Assembly (NCBI GenBank): GCA_022984795.1
Contig: JALIHJ010000009.1
Coordinates: 124,001 to 188,000, forward strand
DNA from: Fabrea salina
Taxonomy: Eukaryota; Ciliophora; Heterotrichea; Heterotrichida; Fabreidae
DNA: 64,000 nt
Direction of reading: 5' to 3'
The translations under genes were made by a program, and so were the position numbers. This document shows positions 48,151 through 58,534 of this stretch, piece after piece. How positions within the stretch are numbered: the first letter of the stretch is position 1; every line of letters begins with the position of its first letter. The notes beneath the pieces are model-generated. The model saw only the letters and a program-made list of their open reading frames with translations, was not told the origin of the DNA and did no database searches.

Positions 48151-48954
48151 ATGTCGAATTCCAAGAGCTTTATTACAAGCACAGAAACAGGCAATACATT
48201 CCCCTCTGACTGGAGAAAGTTCATGCATGATGAAAGCCTCAACCGAGTCAAGCTTGACAATGATAGGATTTGGATGAAAAAGCACGGAAAAAAATTTAAA
48301 TTCAATAACGAGACAAGGTCCAAACTCAGAAGCATGTTTAAAGAACTAGATACAGACAGCTCGGGACTTCTGAGTGTAGAAGAAGTTTACGAAACACTGC
48401 TTTCTTTAGGAATAGTTCACGAAAAAGCCCAAGTAGAAACAATCTTTAAAAAAGTTTCCTCTGACTCTTCAGGCTTGATAGGATTTAAAGAGTTCCTCAA
48501 AATCTTCGAAGACTTAGATACCCAAAACCAAAAAAGTCCTATATGGAGCGAGATCTTCAAAGACAAAAACAACGAAGAAGGCGACTTGCCTTTGAGCCTG
48601 AGAATGAGTATTAAGAGGAGAAGCATGATGATGGGAGCTATTTTAGGCCAAACCCAAACTGAAAAAGAAAGAGGTAGAAAAGTAATTAACGCTTACTCTT
48701 TAGAAACTACTCAACAGAGCTTTTCACCCTCCAAAACCCAAAGACACATTTGGCGGAACTCTTCCAAATTCTCTGACGTAAAAGACAGAATCAAGCTTTA
48801 CAAGAAAAGGCATAATTCTATGGAAGAAAAACTCTACCAAACACAAACTTCTAGGAGTTGGGAAAAACCCAAAATCCCCATTTCTAAGTGCCCCAAGCCT
48901 CCATTCTACCACTTCAACCCACGACTGAAGAAACTAAGACTTCCTAACTTATGA
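48151..48954 (+). CDS. EF-hand calcium-binding protein
   Basis: Encodes 267 residues. Two EF-hands sit in the first half: DTDSSGLLSVEE near residue 67 and SSDSSGLIGFKE near 103; the first is a complete calcium loop and the second starts with S instead of D, so it may bind weakly. The rest is basic, S/K/R-rich and without a domain I can name. The ciliary and cortical proteins of this type are numerous in ciliates. It ends with TGA, 4 bases before the stop of the convergent PGAM gene. Confidence 0.85.
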   Translation: MSNSKSFITSTETGNTFPSDWRKFMHDESLNRVKLDNDRIWMKKHGKKFKFNNETRSKLRSMFKELDTDSSGLLSVEEVYETLLSLGIVHEKAQVETIFKKVSSDSSGLIGFKEFLKIFEDLDTQNQKSPIWSEIFKDKNNEEGDLPLSLRMSIKRRSMMMGAILGQTQTEKERGRKVINAYSLETTQQSFSPSKTQRHIWRNSSKFSDVKDRIKLYKKRHNSMEEKLYQTQTSRSWEKPKIPISKCPKPPFYHFNPRLKKLRLPNL

Positions 48955-48958
48955 CTTA

Positions 48959-49717
48959 TTACTTAGCCTTACCCTGTGAAGCAACAGCTTCTATTCTTTT
49001 CTTTAGTTCTTCTTCGTCAGCCAAGTAGTAGTGCCTAATAGGTCTTAAACGCTCGTCCAACTCGTAGACAAGAGGCACTCCAGTAGGAATGTTTAAGCCC
49101 ACAATATCTTCGTCACTCATTTGGTCTAGGTGCTTCACCAGTCCTCTCAAGGAGTTTCCGTGGGCAATCACCATAACCTGTTTTCCTGACAAAATATCTG
49201 GTGCTATGCAATCGTACCAGTAAGGCAGAGTCCTTTCAATGCAGTCTTTCAAGCACTCAGTTTTAGGAAGGCACTCAACAGGAACGTGGCGGTACTTAAG
49301 TTCGTGTCCTGGGTATCTGTCGTCTGTTTCTTCGAGTTGAGGAGGAGGAATGTCGTAGGACCTTCTCCAAACTTGCACCTGGTCTTCTCCGTGCTTGGCA
49401 GCAGTCTCGCTTTTGTTCAAGCCTTGGAGTGCTCCGTAGTGTCTTTCGTTAAGACGCCAGTGTTTTTTAATAGTCACGTACTCTTGGTCTATTTCAGAAA
49501 GCACAACATTCATTGTTTGTATGGCACGTTTAAGCACTGATGTATGCACTACATCGAAATTGAAGTTCTGCTGTGCGAGAAGCTGACCGCCTTCACGGGA
49601 CTCCTCTACTCCTTTTTGAGTAAGTGGAATGTCTGTCCAGCCCGTGAACCTGTTTTCTTGGTTCCAAGTGGACTCTCCGTGACGAATCATCACTAGCCTG
49701 TATGTTTTGGAAGACAT
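48959..49717 (-). CDS. PGAM: Phosphoglycerate mutase (2,3-bisphosphoglycerate-dependent)
   Basis: Encodes 252 residues from the ATG at 49717. [25 protein letters not shown] holds the catalytic His; [32 protein letters not shown] with the second His, and the [13 protein letters not shown] lid are all intact. It interconverts 3- and 2-phosphoglycerate in glycolysis. No targeting sequence is seen, so it is cytosolic. It is a single exon and is conserved throughout. Confidence 0.97.
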   Translation of the reverse strand: MSSKTYRLVMIRHGESTWNQENRFTGWTDIPLTQKGVEESREGGQLLAQQNFNFDVVHTSVLKRAIQTMNVVLSEIDQEYVTIKKHWRLNERHYGALQGLNKSETAAKHGEDQVQVWRRSYDIPPPQLEETDDRYPGHELKYRHVPVECLPKTECLKDCIERTLPYWYDCIAPDILSGKQVMVIAHGNSLRGLVKHLDQMSDEDIVGLNIPTGVPLVYELDERLRPIRHYYLADEEELKKRIEAVASQGKAK

Positions 49718-49826
49718 TTTTACCAACCAATTCCTAGTGTATTGTTGGAGTGGTCTATTGGAGTTTTGAGATTAAAATGGGTGTTAGGGACTTCACTGCA
49801 CCCAACACTTTTTAAGTAGTTATTAA

Positions 49827-51317
49827 ATGTGGCTTTTAGGACTTGTATTAACCTTAGGTCGTTTACTAGAGGTGTTTAGTTTCAAACTCTTACTGGTAGA
49901 AAACATCCCAATGGTTAGTTGCAGCAGGGAGGGGTACGAGTATGAGCTTTTAGCAAAGGCAATTTCTAGTCATGGTTACCTAGAGGATAAAGACTACACA
50001 GTTGAGTGCATTCAAAGCATTGAAGCTGCCAGTTACTCAGACGCAATAATCATAGGTGGAATAAGACCTAGAAGACAACTAATACAACAAGGCTTTGAGT
50101 TTTCAGTTCCAACATACACTTCTGGACTCAACTTTTTAGTCAAAAAAGTTAACTTAGACGACACGTGGAGACTTTTCAACGTGTTTAGCTTTGAGCTTTG
50201 GGTTCTTATTGTATTTACTCCTTGTGGAGTTGGGCTTTGCAACTGGCTTTACAACATGATAATAGCTTCAAGTCATTTGGAAGCTTTAAAAGACTTCAAC
50301 ATGCTGCTCAAATTAATTTGGGATTCTTACCTTAACTTTATGAAACTTAACCTGCCTGGAGGAATAGGCCTAGCGAAGTTCTTGAATCTCATTCTAGGCA
50401 TTACGATGGTTTTGCTGTTTTATGGGTATTTAGCAGGGTACATTTGCTTTTTGAATAGGGAACTCAAAACTAATATTACAAGTTTTGCAGACATTGCAGG
50501 CGAACTTGTGCTAGTTGACCCTACTTTTGAAAGAATGGCTGGACAATACTCTGTTTACTATTACAGGTTCAACGAAGATTTTCACACTAATTTTGAAAAA
50601 TTCCTAGACTTGCTAGACAACGGAGAAATTATGGCTATACTGGCAGATCATGCTTTTCTTTCGCACAAAGCTCAAATACATGATTCCTTTATTCTCAATA
50701 CCAATCCTTTACTTAGGTACAATTTGGCCGCGCTGTTTACTCAAGACTTAAACTCTAATGTTGCTTTTAACATAAACTCCAAACTAGCTGAAATGCACTT
50801 TAATGGTGAAAGCACGAAACTTGCTAGCTCTTACAAGCTTTATATTGACAAAGAAACTGAACATCAGCCCTCTATTGATGTTTTCGACGTAGTAGGATTC
50901 TATAGCATTATAGTAGGAACTTCTGTTCTAGCTATAGCTTTAAGCTTAATCCCTATTCCTCTTTTCAGAAGTCAAACCTGGGGAAACCTGTTTATAAAAA
51001 ACCCTGGTCTCACAGAAGCTGACTATATGATTACTCAAAGGCAAGAAAGCGAGATTGAAATGCAAAGGAGGACTAACTCTGAAATTTCTTTAGCTATTGA
51101 AAACATGAATGAAGGAAACACTGACTCTGCACCTATTCCTTTTACGCCTGAATTGTCGCCTGAAATGATTAAGATCCTCAGGAACACAACTTTGGCCTTG
51201 ATTATGTACGAGCAAGCTTACATCAACGACATTGACCAACTGCTTTCACTAATAGAAAGCCAGCAACAAAGAACTTCTAAACTCGTTGAAGCCATCAACA
51301 AAAGCATTAGTAAGTAA
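49827..51317 (+). CDS. Ionotropic glutamate receptor-like channel subunit
   Basis: Encodes 496 residues. A signal peptide is likely (residues 1-18). A short ligand-binding half (about 19-115) leads to TM1 (about 119-145), a poorly hydrophobic loop where the pore helix should be (about 155-180), TM3 (about 183-210, containing YLAGYICFLNREL, which recalls the Y-T-A-N-L-A-A-F-L gate of iGluRs), the second ligand-binding half, TM4 (about 352-382) and a cytoplasmic tail. Order and spacing fit the iGluR fold without the amino-terminal domain. Ligand residues cannot be judged. It could carry sensory or mechanosensory current. Its stop touches the stop of the TPLATE-like gene. Confidence 0.62.
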   Translation: MWLLGLVLTLGRLLEVFSFKLLLVENIPMVSCSREGYEYELLAKAISSHGYLEDKDYTVECIQSIEAASYSDAIIIGGIRPRRQLIQQGFEFSVPTYTSGLNFLVKKVNLDDTWRLFNVFSFELWVLIVFTPCGVGLCNWLYNMIIASSHLEALKDFNMLLKLIWDSYLNFMKLNLPGGIGLAKFLNLILGITMVLLFYGYLAGYICFLNRELKTNITSFADIAGELVLVDPTFERMAGQYSVYYYRFNEDFHTNFEKFLDLLDNGEIMAILADHAFLSHKAQIHDSFILNTNPLLRYNLAALFTQDLNSNVAFNINSKLAEMHFNGESTKLASSYKLYIDKETEHQPSIDVFDVVGFYSIIVGTSVLAIALSLIPIPLFRSQTWGNLFIKNPGLTEADYMITQRQESEIEMQRRTNSEISLAIENMNEGNTDSAPIPFTPELSPEMIKILRNTTLALIMYEQAYINDIDQLLSLIESQQQRTSKLVEAINKSISK

Positions 51318-54140
51318 CTACCTAATAACTTGGAGCTCCCCTTCACTTAACTCTTGCAAAAAGGTTTCCAAAGACCTGTTTATCATCAAAGAGTTTGAGT
51401 GACTTGAAGTCCTTACTTCAGTTCTTACATTTCTAGAGTTTCTGCTTCCTGAGATGTACAGCACTACTCTGTCACCTTGCAAGTTGGCAGCTTGCCAGCC
51501 AAGCTTGAAAGAACCAAACTCTTCTACGTACAAAGCTTCCTGCATGTACTTGCCTACTTTGTGCCTGACACTTTCGATGCTGCCCATACTGCACTGGGCC
51601 AAATCCCCGTACACAAGCCTCGTCCACAAACTAAGAAAATGTGAAACAGAATGTGAGGATGAAGTGTCTTTAAGCAGTAAACGAGGAAAAGGAACAGAAT
51701 AAATAAGAGTGTTGTATTGTGCACTTTCTTCAGGAAAAGAGTCTCCCTCCACTGAAACTTTTAGAGAAATTGAAACTTGGCCTGAGTCTTTAATGATAGC
51801 TCTCACTTTGAATTCAAAGGAATCCTCTGTAGAGAGTGAACTCACACTTGAACTGCGGGGCTGTTTAAGTCCGAATTTAAGGTTTTGGGAAATTAGGTAT
51901 TGGAACTTGATGTTTTGCAGTTCGAACTTAGTGGAATTATAAGCTTTGAAACAAAACACTACAAGGGAACTATTTGGATTTTACTATGAAGGGTAGATTA
52001 CGTTGTTGCACCACACCCGAATAGGGTCAGCTAACCCTGTGATTTCTTGCATCTCCAAGCACCTCCAATTCATTTCAGAAGCAGTTTGTTTAATTTTCAG
52101 CAGTTGCATGGGTTTTTCTGGGACTATAGTTTCATACTTAGTTCCTGGCTCACTGAAAATGTTTAGGGCTGCGTGCAAGGAGTCTTGGAAAAAACTGTCT
52201 TCTACAATTGAAATGCCCTTTTTTTGGTCAAGCACTAAGTCAAACTGGTCAATATGCTCTTGGCCTTCTTGCTTTGCTCGGTTAACAATTCCAATGATTT
52301 TGTAGGACAGCTCTATTATAGCTTCAGGTCCTTTGTTGCTTTCTAGAACTTCTATGAACTCCTCAAGTATCTTCTGGACGCTTTGACTTAGTTCTTCGTG
52401 GAAGCGAACTCCTATGTAAGCACAACTTGACAACAAAAAGGTTACACTTAGTGAAGAGCTTACACTCATTTCTGGACCTAAGAAGCCCATCATTTCTGTG
52501 TTGAACAAGCGGAGCCTAACCATTCTAACCAGCTTTTGAAGGGCTTCAGAGGAGTCAGGTTGCCAGTATTTTGCAAGGGTAAGCAAAGCTAAGTTTCTGG
52601 CATACTGATTAGGAATCGAGCAGTCTTCTGATTTTCCAGCTTCTATTCTAATTACAAGTTCTTCCATTAACTGAACTTTCCTTTCTGCGAAAGAAGTGTC
52701 TTTGCTCATTTCACAAAGCTTATCTAAAAGCATGAAGTAGTAACCTGCTGCATAAGTGAAACAGGACTCTTCCCAGTCCAGCACTCTGCAGCACACGTCT
52801 GCTACTTCAAAAGCCATTGTCAGCCAAACTTGGTTATTTTGTGTGTGCATTAAACAGGTTTCAACCAGACAATCCAGTACTTCTTCTCTGAAAGTTGAGC
52901 AATCTGACAACCACATTTCTACAAACCAACTTTGGGAAAACAACTGGTAGATTGCAGAGTTCTCGCCACTGCCAATGAGTTCTAAACTAATGGTAACTAT
53001 TGAACTAAGACAAGAAAGCACTACACTAAGTCTGTCTACAGTGTTTTCAATGCGTTTGGAAAACTCAATGGCTTTAAGGGATATAGAAAGTTGTTGCGAA
53101 ATAGGGAGTTTAGGCAACCCTGCTGTTACTAAAAGCAGAGAAGCTGCAGGCAGTTTTTCGTAGAGAGAAAAAGCTAGTAGTTTGTTGCACATCAGCCAAA
53201 TAGTTGAGTGGTGGGGTGCTAGAAAAAGCAAGCACTGGGATGCTTCCCAAACTACTGCTTTTTCTAGGTGTTGAACCATAGGAACTAAAGTAGAGTTTTC
53301 AAAGGTGTAATGAAGGTTAGGCAAGTCAGGCCTAAGCGATAGAAGCTTGCAAAGTGGATAAAGTCCTTGGATTCTAAACCGAATATCTAAAGCATTGAAC
53401 CTGTGAATTACCATTTCAAGGTTGTGGTTGATCAAAGACATGACGTAAACAATAAGGGGTTTTAAGAGTTCTTCGTTGCTGCCATTGGCTTCAAGTTCCT
53501 GAGAAAGTCCTCTGATCCTTCCCGTTTCACTTTCTTCAAAAAGCACTTTTAAGGCTTTGAACCCGAACAAGCACAACCAGTTGTCCTCTTTTAAAATCAT
53601 TTCAATGGTGTTTCTGAATAGTTCGCGTATAAAGTCTTGTCCTCTGAGGTTCTCTGCACCTAGTCCACACCAAATCTTCACTAAGATTTCAGGCAAAACA
53701 TCTAAAAAGACATACTGCTGTTTAGGGCCTTTTTCGCCTTTGACAACGTAAGAGACTTCAGCTTCTTTTGCCATAAGTATCTCCAAAGAGATTGTGACTG
53801 GAAGCAAGTGCAACATTCTGAGAGCGTAAATTTGGAGTTCGGGGTCTGAAGAAGTTCCTAGGTCAGTAGAAATTGTTCCAGAGATGTCTTCCCAAGGAAG
53901 GTCGTACATGCCTGCTGCTGCTTTAAGTACCAAGTAAGAAACTTGTCTGAGTGGTCTGGCTGCTCCTGGGAAGAAGCAGTTCTCTATCACATGAGGAATG
54001 TAAGGGAGAATGTTGTTTCCTTGGGCGATGTGGGTTAGAAGTAATTCCAGTGCTCTTTGTTGGTTGGTGAGTTCTCTCGAAGTGGGGTTCCAGTTTTGGT
54101 TTTGCAGGGGCTGGAAAGCTCCGAAGTTTTTGATTTCCAT
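51318..54140 (-). CDS. TPLATE-like large adaptor subunit (TSET complex)
   Basis: Encodes 935 residues once a 15-base intron (51970-51984) is removed. It is mostly HEAT/ARM helices with an adaptin-like trunk and ends in a beta-rich appendage. It resembles TPLATE in three places: the trunk stretch around residues 70-125 (LVLKAAAGMYDLPWEDISGTI ... ELQIYALRMLHLLP), the appendage starting SYSLVVFCFKAYN, and VPFPRLLLKDTSSSHSVSHF near residue 825. TPLATE belongs to TSET, an ancient coat related to AP and COPI complexes that acts in endocytosis. A divergent AP large chain is the alternative. The call is by pattern and should be treated as moderate. Confidence 0.55.
51970..51984 (-). other. 15-nt intron in TPLATE-like gene
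   Basis: GTAAAATCCAAATAG on the minus strand, with A at position 10. It splits a tyrosine codon (TA|T) and joins the helical trunk to the appendage. Confidence 0.85.
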
Positions 54141-54156
54141 GATTATTGCATTAGTA

Positions 54157-54645
54157 TTATTTGTACTTACAAACCCTTAGTTTTCTTGGCTTTGACCTGG
54201 TTCTTGGAACTTGGAAGGTCTCGTTTTGGAGTTTATTTGAGGAAGAAACCTTTTTTAAAGGAGTTAATCTTTTGCTTGACTTGGACCTTTTGAAGTCGTC
54301 GTAAAGCACGTAAAACTTTGAGTTGTTTTGAAAAGACTCTAGTTTAGAAGTCACCAGTTTTTTGGAAGGCGACCTAATAAGACTTTTTGAGAATTGCATA
54401 GGTAAAAGGTTTTTAGAACTTTTGCTGTTAAGAGAAATGGGGTTCCAGGGCTTTGGAACACTAGGAGACTCAGACAGTGGAAAGGGATCATATAACTCTA
54501 TCCCTGTGTTTTGGATGTGTAAAGGAGGCCAAGCTAAGCAGCAAGACAAGTTTGTTTCTAGCAGTGAATTAAGTGCTTTTTCTTTAGAGCCTCCAGTCGA
54601 AAGCGAAGTGTCTGTTGGGTTGGTTTCATTAGTTTTTAGTAACAT
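54157..54645 (-). CDS. Basic disordered protein, function unknown
   Basis: Encodes 162 residues. It is S/K/N/L-rich with almost no predicted fold; the C-terminal half is strongly basic (KRSKSSKRLTPLKK, RTRSKPRKLRVCKYK). No motif or family is recognised. It fits exactly between the TPLATE-like gene (16-base gap) and the four-span membrane protein gene (8-base gap) on the same strand, which supports it as a real gene. Confidence 0.6.
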   Translation of the reverse strand: MLLKTNETNPTDTSLSTGGSKEKALNSLLETNLSCCLAWPPLHIQNTGIELYDPFPLSESPSVPKPWNPISLNSKSSKNLLPMQFSKSLIRSPSKKLVTSKLESFQNNSKFYVLYDDFKRSKSSKRLTPLKKVSSSNKLQNETFQVPRTRSKPRKLRVCKYK

Positions 54646-54653
54646 ATCTATTA

Positions 54654-55349
54654 TTAAAGTCCGTCCAAGGACAAATTATCTTTCCAAACTTTCATGTTGT
54701 AAGTTGAGTAAAGCAAAGCGCCTGCTATCAAGTACCCAAAGTAAGCTGTGAAGTTGTAGAGATAGTGGTTGCACTCCATGCTTTCGCCATTCACGCCTTC
54801 TTTGGGGACCAACTCGTTGCTTAGGTTGCATAGCAAGTAGTTGTCTTCTTCTGACTGCTGAACTGCAAACAAGTCAAAGGTAGAGGCTAGTCCAAGCAAA
54901 AACATAAAGAAGTAAGCTGAGTTTATGTGGAGTTCTGAGAGCTTTTTGCTTTCTTTAGACAAAGCAGACAACCCTACTATCACAGAAAGGGCTGCAGCAA
55001 CAGAAAAGCAAATTCTCAGTTCAGAACTGGCATTTTCCCAAGGACACACTATTTCTGCTGAGGCTTTGGCTTGGTTGTTAATGTCTAGGGTGACTTGAGC
55101 TTTTAAGGGTCCTGTGAGCAACCTGCATGAAGCTACCGAACGCAAGTAGTTGCATATGTCTGGGTGTGCAGGGTCTGAGTTGTCAAGTCCACACGTCCAT
55201 GAAGAACCCATTCCCATGTAAGACAGAAATAGCTGCAATAAAAGCATAGCTAGGGTTACTAAAAGCACCAAGTATGCCTTTCTTGTGTTGTCAGGGGCTT
55301 CTAGTATTAGCTTTTTAGCCTTTTCAGTTGAATGCTGGAATCCAAACAT
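54654..55349 (-). CDS. Four-span membrane protein, function unknown
   Basis: Encodes 231 residues. Hydrophobic segments lie at about 24-45, 111-128, 142-162 and 203-220, with two outer loops bearing cysteines (TCGLDN, DICNYL, SCRLL, IVCPW; LLCNLS, MECNHY) and N-glycosylation sites. The shape is like tetraspanin or claudin-type proteins, but the CCG of tetraspanins and the W-x-x-C-C of claudins are not clear, so I do not assign a family. Location in the plasma or vesicle membrane is inferred. Confidence 0.7.
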   Translation of the reverse strand: MFGFQHSTEKAKKLILEAPDNTRKAYLVLLVTLAMLLLQLFLSYMGMGSSWTCGLDNSDPAHPDICNYLRSVASCRLLTGPLKAQVTLDINNQAKASAEIVCPWENASSELRICFSVAAALSVIVGLSALSKESKKLSELHINSAYFFMFLLGLASTFDLFAVQQSEEDNYLLCNLSNELVPKEGVNGESMECNHYLYNFTAYFGYLIAGALLYSTYNMKVWKDNLSLDGL

Positions 55350-55455
55350 TTATATTCCGTTTTGCATTTAATCAAAGCAATATGAAGCTCCAAACAGAAG
55401 CGGTAGTATGCTCGGCTAGGTGTTTAAGAATTCTAATAAATCCATTAATACAACC

Positions 55456-56067
55456 ATGTATCGAAACAAAAGAAGTGCTTCTAATCCTAACGTAGAGAAC
55501 TACCAACTTAACCAAGAATTGGAACCACAACCAGGCAAAGAACCTAGTCTTTCCTCGTTCATTTCTTCTTCTGTAAGTTTTGAGAACCAAACTGTTCCTT
55601 TCCAACAGTTCAAAGAAAAAACTTTGAGGTTTTTAAATCAAAAACTAGGGAAAGTCCAGGCAAATCCGCTGGACACAAGCATAATGCAGCTTATCAAGGA
55701 CTTAAACTCTTCGAAACTTGACAACTTGCCTACTTTAGAAGAAACGTCTGGGTCTTTCGAAGAAATACTGGTGTTTCCGTCAGAAGACTTAAGAACTTCT
55801 ATAAGGACTTCTATGAATCAGATTATTCAAGCCCAAAAAAATAGGGAGCTAACTCTCGAACGCAAACGCAAAAAACTTAAAAACAAGCTACTTGAAATTG
55901 TAAAACAAACCATTTCTGGACAAGAAACAGATAGAGACCCCAAACACCTAAGAAGCTCAGTTAGTTCTGACGCTACTGTTTCTGGACCGGGCTCATCTTT
56001 CTTAAATTCAGACCCAAGTTTCATTAATATCGATAGTTCATTCACCAGACCCTTGAGGAGGAAGTAG
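55456..56067 (+). CDS. Small protein of unknown function
   Basis: Encodes 203 residues from the ATG at 55456 (MYRNKRSAS). Polar and largely disordered, with a short basic helical stretch in the middle (NRELTLERKRKKLKNKLLEI). No family recognised. It is divergent from the four-span protein gene across 106 bases and ends 63 bases before the carboxypeptidase start. One open frame and normal codon use are the only support. Confidence 0.6.
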   Translation: MYRNKRSASNPNVENYQLNQELEPQPGKEPSLSSFISSSVSFENQTVPFQQFKEKTLRFLNQKLGKVQANPLDTSIMQLIKDLNSSKLDNLPTLEETSGSFEEILVFPSEDLRTSIRTSMNQIIQAQKNRELTLERKRKKLKNKLLEIVKQTISGQETDRDPKHLRSSVSSDATVSGPGSSFLNSDPSFINIDSSFTRPLRRK

Positions 56068-56130
56068 GTTTTTGTAATTAAATGCTTTGAATTACTCTAG
56101 AAATTTAAACGTATTTCATTCACACTAAAT

Positions 56131-58515
56131 ATGCTGTTAAACGAGGCAGGTAATGAAACTAGAGGAGCTTTAGTGTTTGACTCACATGCTTTACGGCCTA
56201 CAGATTCCTTTGAACCAGAAACTATCCCCCAAAGAGAAATCTCCTCCAAAATTTCCAAAAGGATTTCTAAGGCCCCTGAATTCGGTAGTTTATAATTAGA
56301 CCAAAGTCAATTTAAGAGCCTGGGTTTGTTTCCTCCCCACAAAGCTTCAACAATTAACTGCAAGTTAGTGTATCCACCAGATCACACCTTGCATTTTGAA
56401 AGCAGGTTTGAAAGTGGGAACCTGGAAAAAGCTTATAAGTTATCTGAAGATGAGTACAACCTTTATTTAGAGTTTGACGTTTCAACTAAGAAGCACACCC
56501 AGTGGTTTTACTTTTCAGTCAAGAACTACAAAGCAAACCACCAAGTAAAGTTTAACATTGTGAACTTAATGAAGTACGACTCACTCTACAACAACGGACT
56601 CAAACCAGCTGTGTACTCAGTGAAGGATTTTGATGAGTCTGGTTTAAGGTGGTACAGAGCTGGCGAAGAAATATCTTACTTCAAAAATTCATCAGAAAGC
56701 GAGTCAAAAAGGGGTTACTTCACACTAACTTTTAAGTACACTTTTAAGCATCCCAACGATACAGTTTACTTTGCACACTGCTACCCCTATACCTACACTG
56801 ACTTGAATAACTTTCTGAAAAAACTAGAGGAGTACCCCAGTATTGCTAGAGTTGACTCTCTATGCAGCACCCTAGCTGGGAATTCTTGCCCAGTAGTTAC
56901 TATTACTTCGAAGATTCAGACTTACACAGAGCCCAGCTCTGAAAACCTTAAAGTGAACAGAACTGCTGCTGGCAGGGCAGTTGTGAGGTTGAGGGAAGCC
57001 AAAAAAAGCAAAAGTGGAGCTAGTATGCCAGAAACTGAACACAAAACTAAAAAAGGAGTTATGATCACAGCTAGAGTTCATCCAGGCGAAACTAATTCTT
57101 CGTACTTAGTTGAAGGCTTAATTAAGTTTTTGTTGGGAAATTCCAAAAGTGCCCGAGCACTGCGAAAGAACTTTGTGTTCAGGATAATCCCAATGCTGAA
57201 TCCTGACGGAGTAGTGTATGGCAACTACAGGTGCTCTTTACTTGGAGTAGACTTAAACCGAAGGTGGCTTAAGCCCAACAAGTGCCTGCACCCTACAATT
57301 TTCTACGCAAAAAGGTTTGTTCAAATGTTTTCGGAAGAGCACGAGTTAGCTATGTTTTGTGACATCCACGGACACTCTATGAAGAAAAACGTGTTTATGT
57401 ACTCTTGCTGTGTTTTGGGAAACAGATTTGAGGACAAAAGGAAAAACATCCTAATCAAACTCATTCCTATTTTGATGTCTGAAAAAAACAAAGTGTTTAG
57501 CTTCCCAGACACTAGGTTCCAAATAGAGAAGAAAAAAGAAAGCACTGCCAGAATAGTTGTGTTCAAAGAAATGAACGTTCTGAACAGCTACACTTTTGAG
57601 ATCAGCTTCTTCGGGCCTGAGCACAGTGCTACTTTGGAGAACAGAGATCCCTTGATCAATGAACCCTCTCAAGATGCCCATTTGCTTGTGTCACACCTCG
57701 AAACTTTAGGAGCAGACTTAGCTGAGGTTTGCTTAGCTTTTTCTAACAAAAACTTGTTTAGGAGCAAACTTGAAGAAATTAGAACTAAGTTCTCAAGTCA
57801 ACCCCCAGAAAAGTCCTTTGCCAAACGAAGAAGCGTTAAGCGCCCAGTTAACCAAACAACTCTAGATGTTCCAAGTGAAGACTTAACTATGACTTCTGCT
57901 TTAAGGGCAATTGAGTGCACTGAAAACATTATGGAGATTGAAAATTTATGGAACATCAACGAAGAGTACGACAACAAAGAGTCAGTGTCTGGTTCTTCTG
58001 AGTTCGAACCTAAGTTTTCGCATGAGTTCAAAAGGAAGCTCAACGTTAAAAGAAGCAGAAGCGTAATCAAGCAAAACCAGTCCCCTGAAATTGCTAAAAA
58101 CCGAAACACCCCAAGCTCCCGTAGGAACCAGTCCTACTTGCCCGAAAACACTGAGAAATCCCCTATGCTCCAAGACCACCTTAAAAGACTGCAAAGTTTG
58201 AGTAATTTCTAAGTAGTTAGCTTTTGGAACAAGCACACTCCCCAAAACAAAGACTTAGCTAAGGACCACTCAACTTCAGCTTCTTGCAACAACGAAAAGT
58301 CAGAGTTAGTTCTTCCAGACCTTAACCCCTTTGTCTCTAAAAAACATACAAAAAAACTAAGAACCAAGAAGTCTAATCTTTCACCAGTTAACAATCCTGG
58401 TTTGGGTTTCCAGAAATCTAGAAGGTCTAACATGAGGGTGCTGAGAATAGTAGGCAACTTGGAGTTTAAACGGAAACACTTCGATTCTGTGAACTCTAAT
58501 CTAGGCGAACTCTAA
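56131..58515 (+). CDS. AGBL: Cytosolic carboxypeptidase (CCP/AGBL family), tubulin deglutamylase-like
   Basis: Encodes 784 residues from three exons; the 15-base introns are 56285-56299 and 58202-58216. The N-domain of the family (KLVYPPDHTLHFESRFESGNLEKAY and QWFYFSVKNYK) precedes an M14 metallopeptidase with all zinc and catalytic residues: ARVHPGETNSSYLVEG (His and Glu), PMLNPDGVVYGNYRCSLLGVDLNRRW, MFCDIHGHSMKKNVFMYSC (second zinc His) and YTFEISFFGP (catalytic Glu). These enzymes trim glutamates from tubulin tails in cilia. The last 170 residues are basic and disordered. Without the introns the frame would seem to lack its first 52 codons and its last 99. Confidence 0.93.
56285..56299 (+). 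other. 15-nt intron 1 of carboxypeptidase gene
   Basis: GTAGTTTATAATTAG, the only one of the eleven starting GTAG rather than GTAA; A at position 10. It splits an aspartate codon (G|AC). Confidence 0.82.
58202..58216 (+). other. 15-nt intron 2 of carboxypeptidase gene
   Basis: GTAATTTCTAAGTAG, with A at position 10. It splits an isoleucine codon (A|TT); 99 further codons follow to TAA at 58513-58515. Confidence 0.82.
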
Positions 58516-58534
58516 TGTTAATAATACTAAGACA

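Noticed and set aside
48148-48285. Longer start for ADPGK
   Set aside because: It lies antisense within the EF-hand gene; the ER anchor begins at the ATG at 48147.
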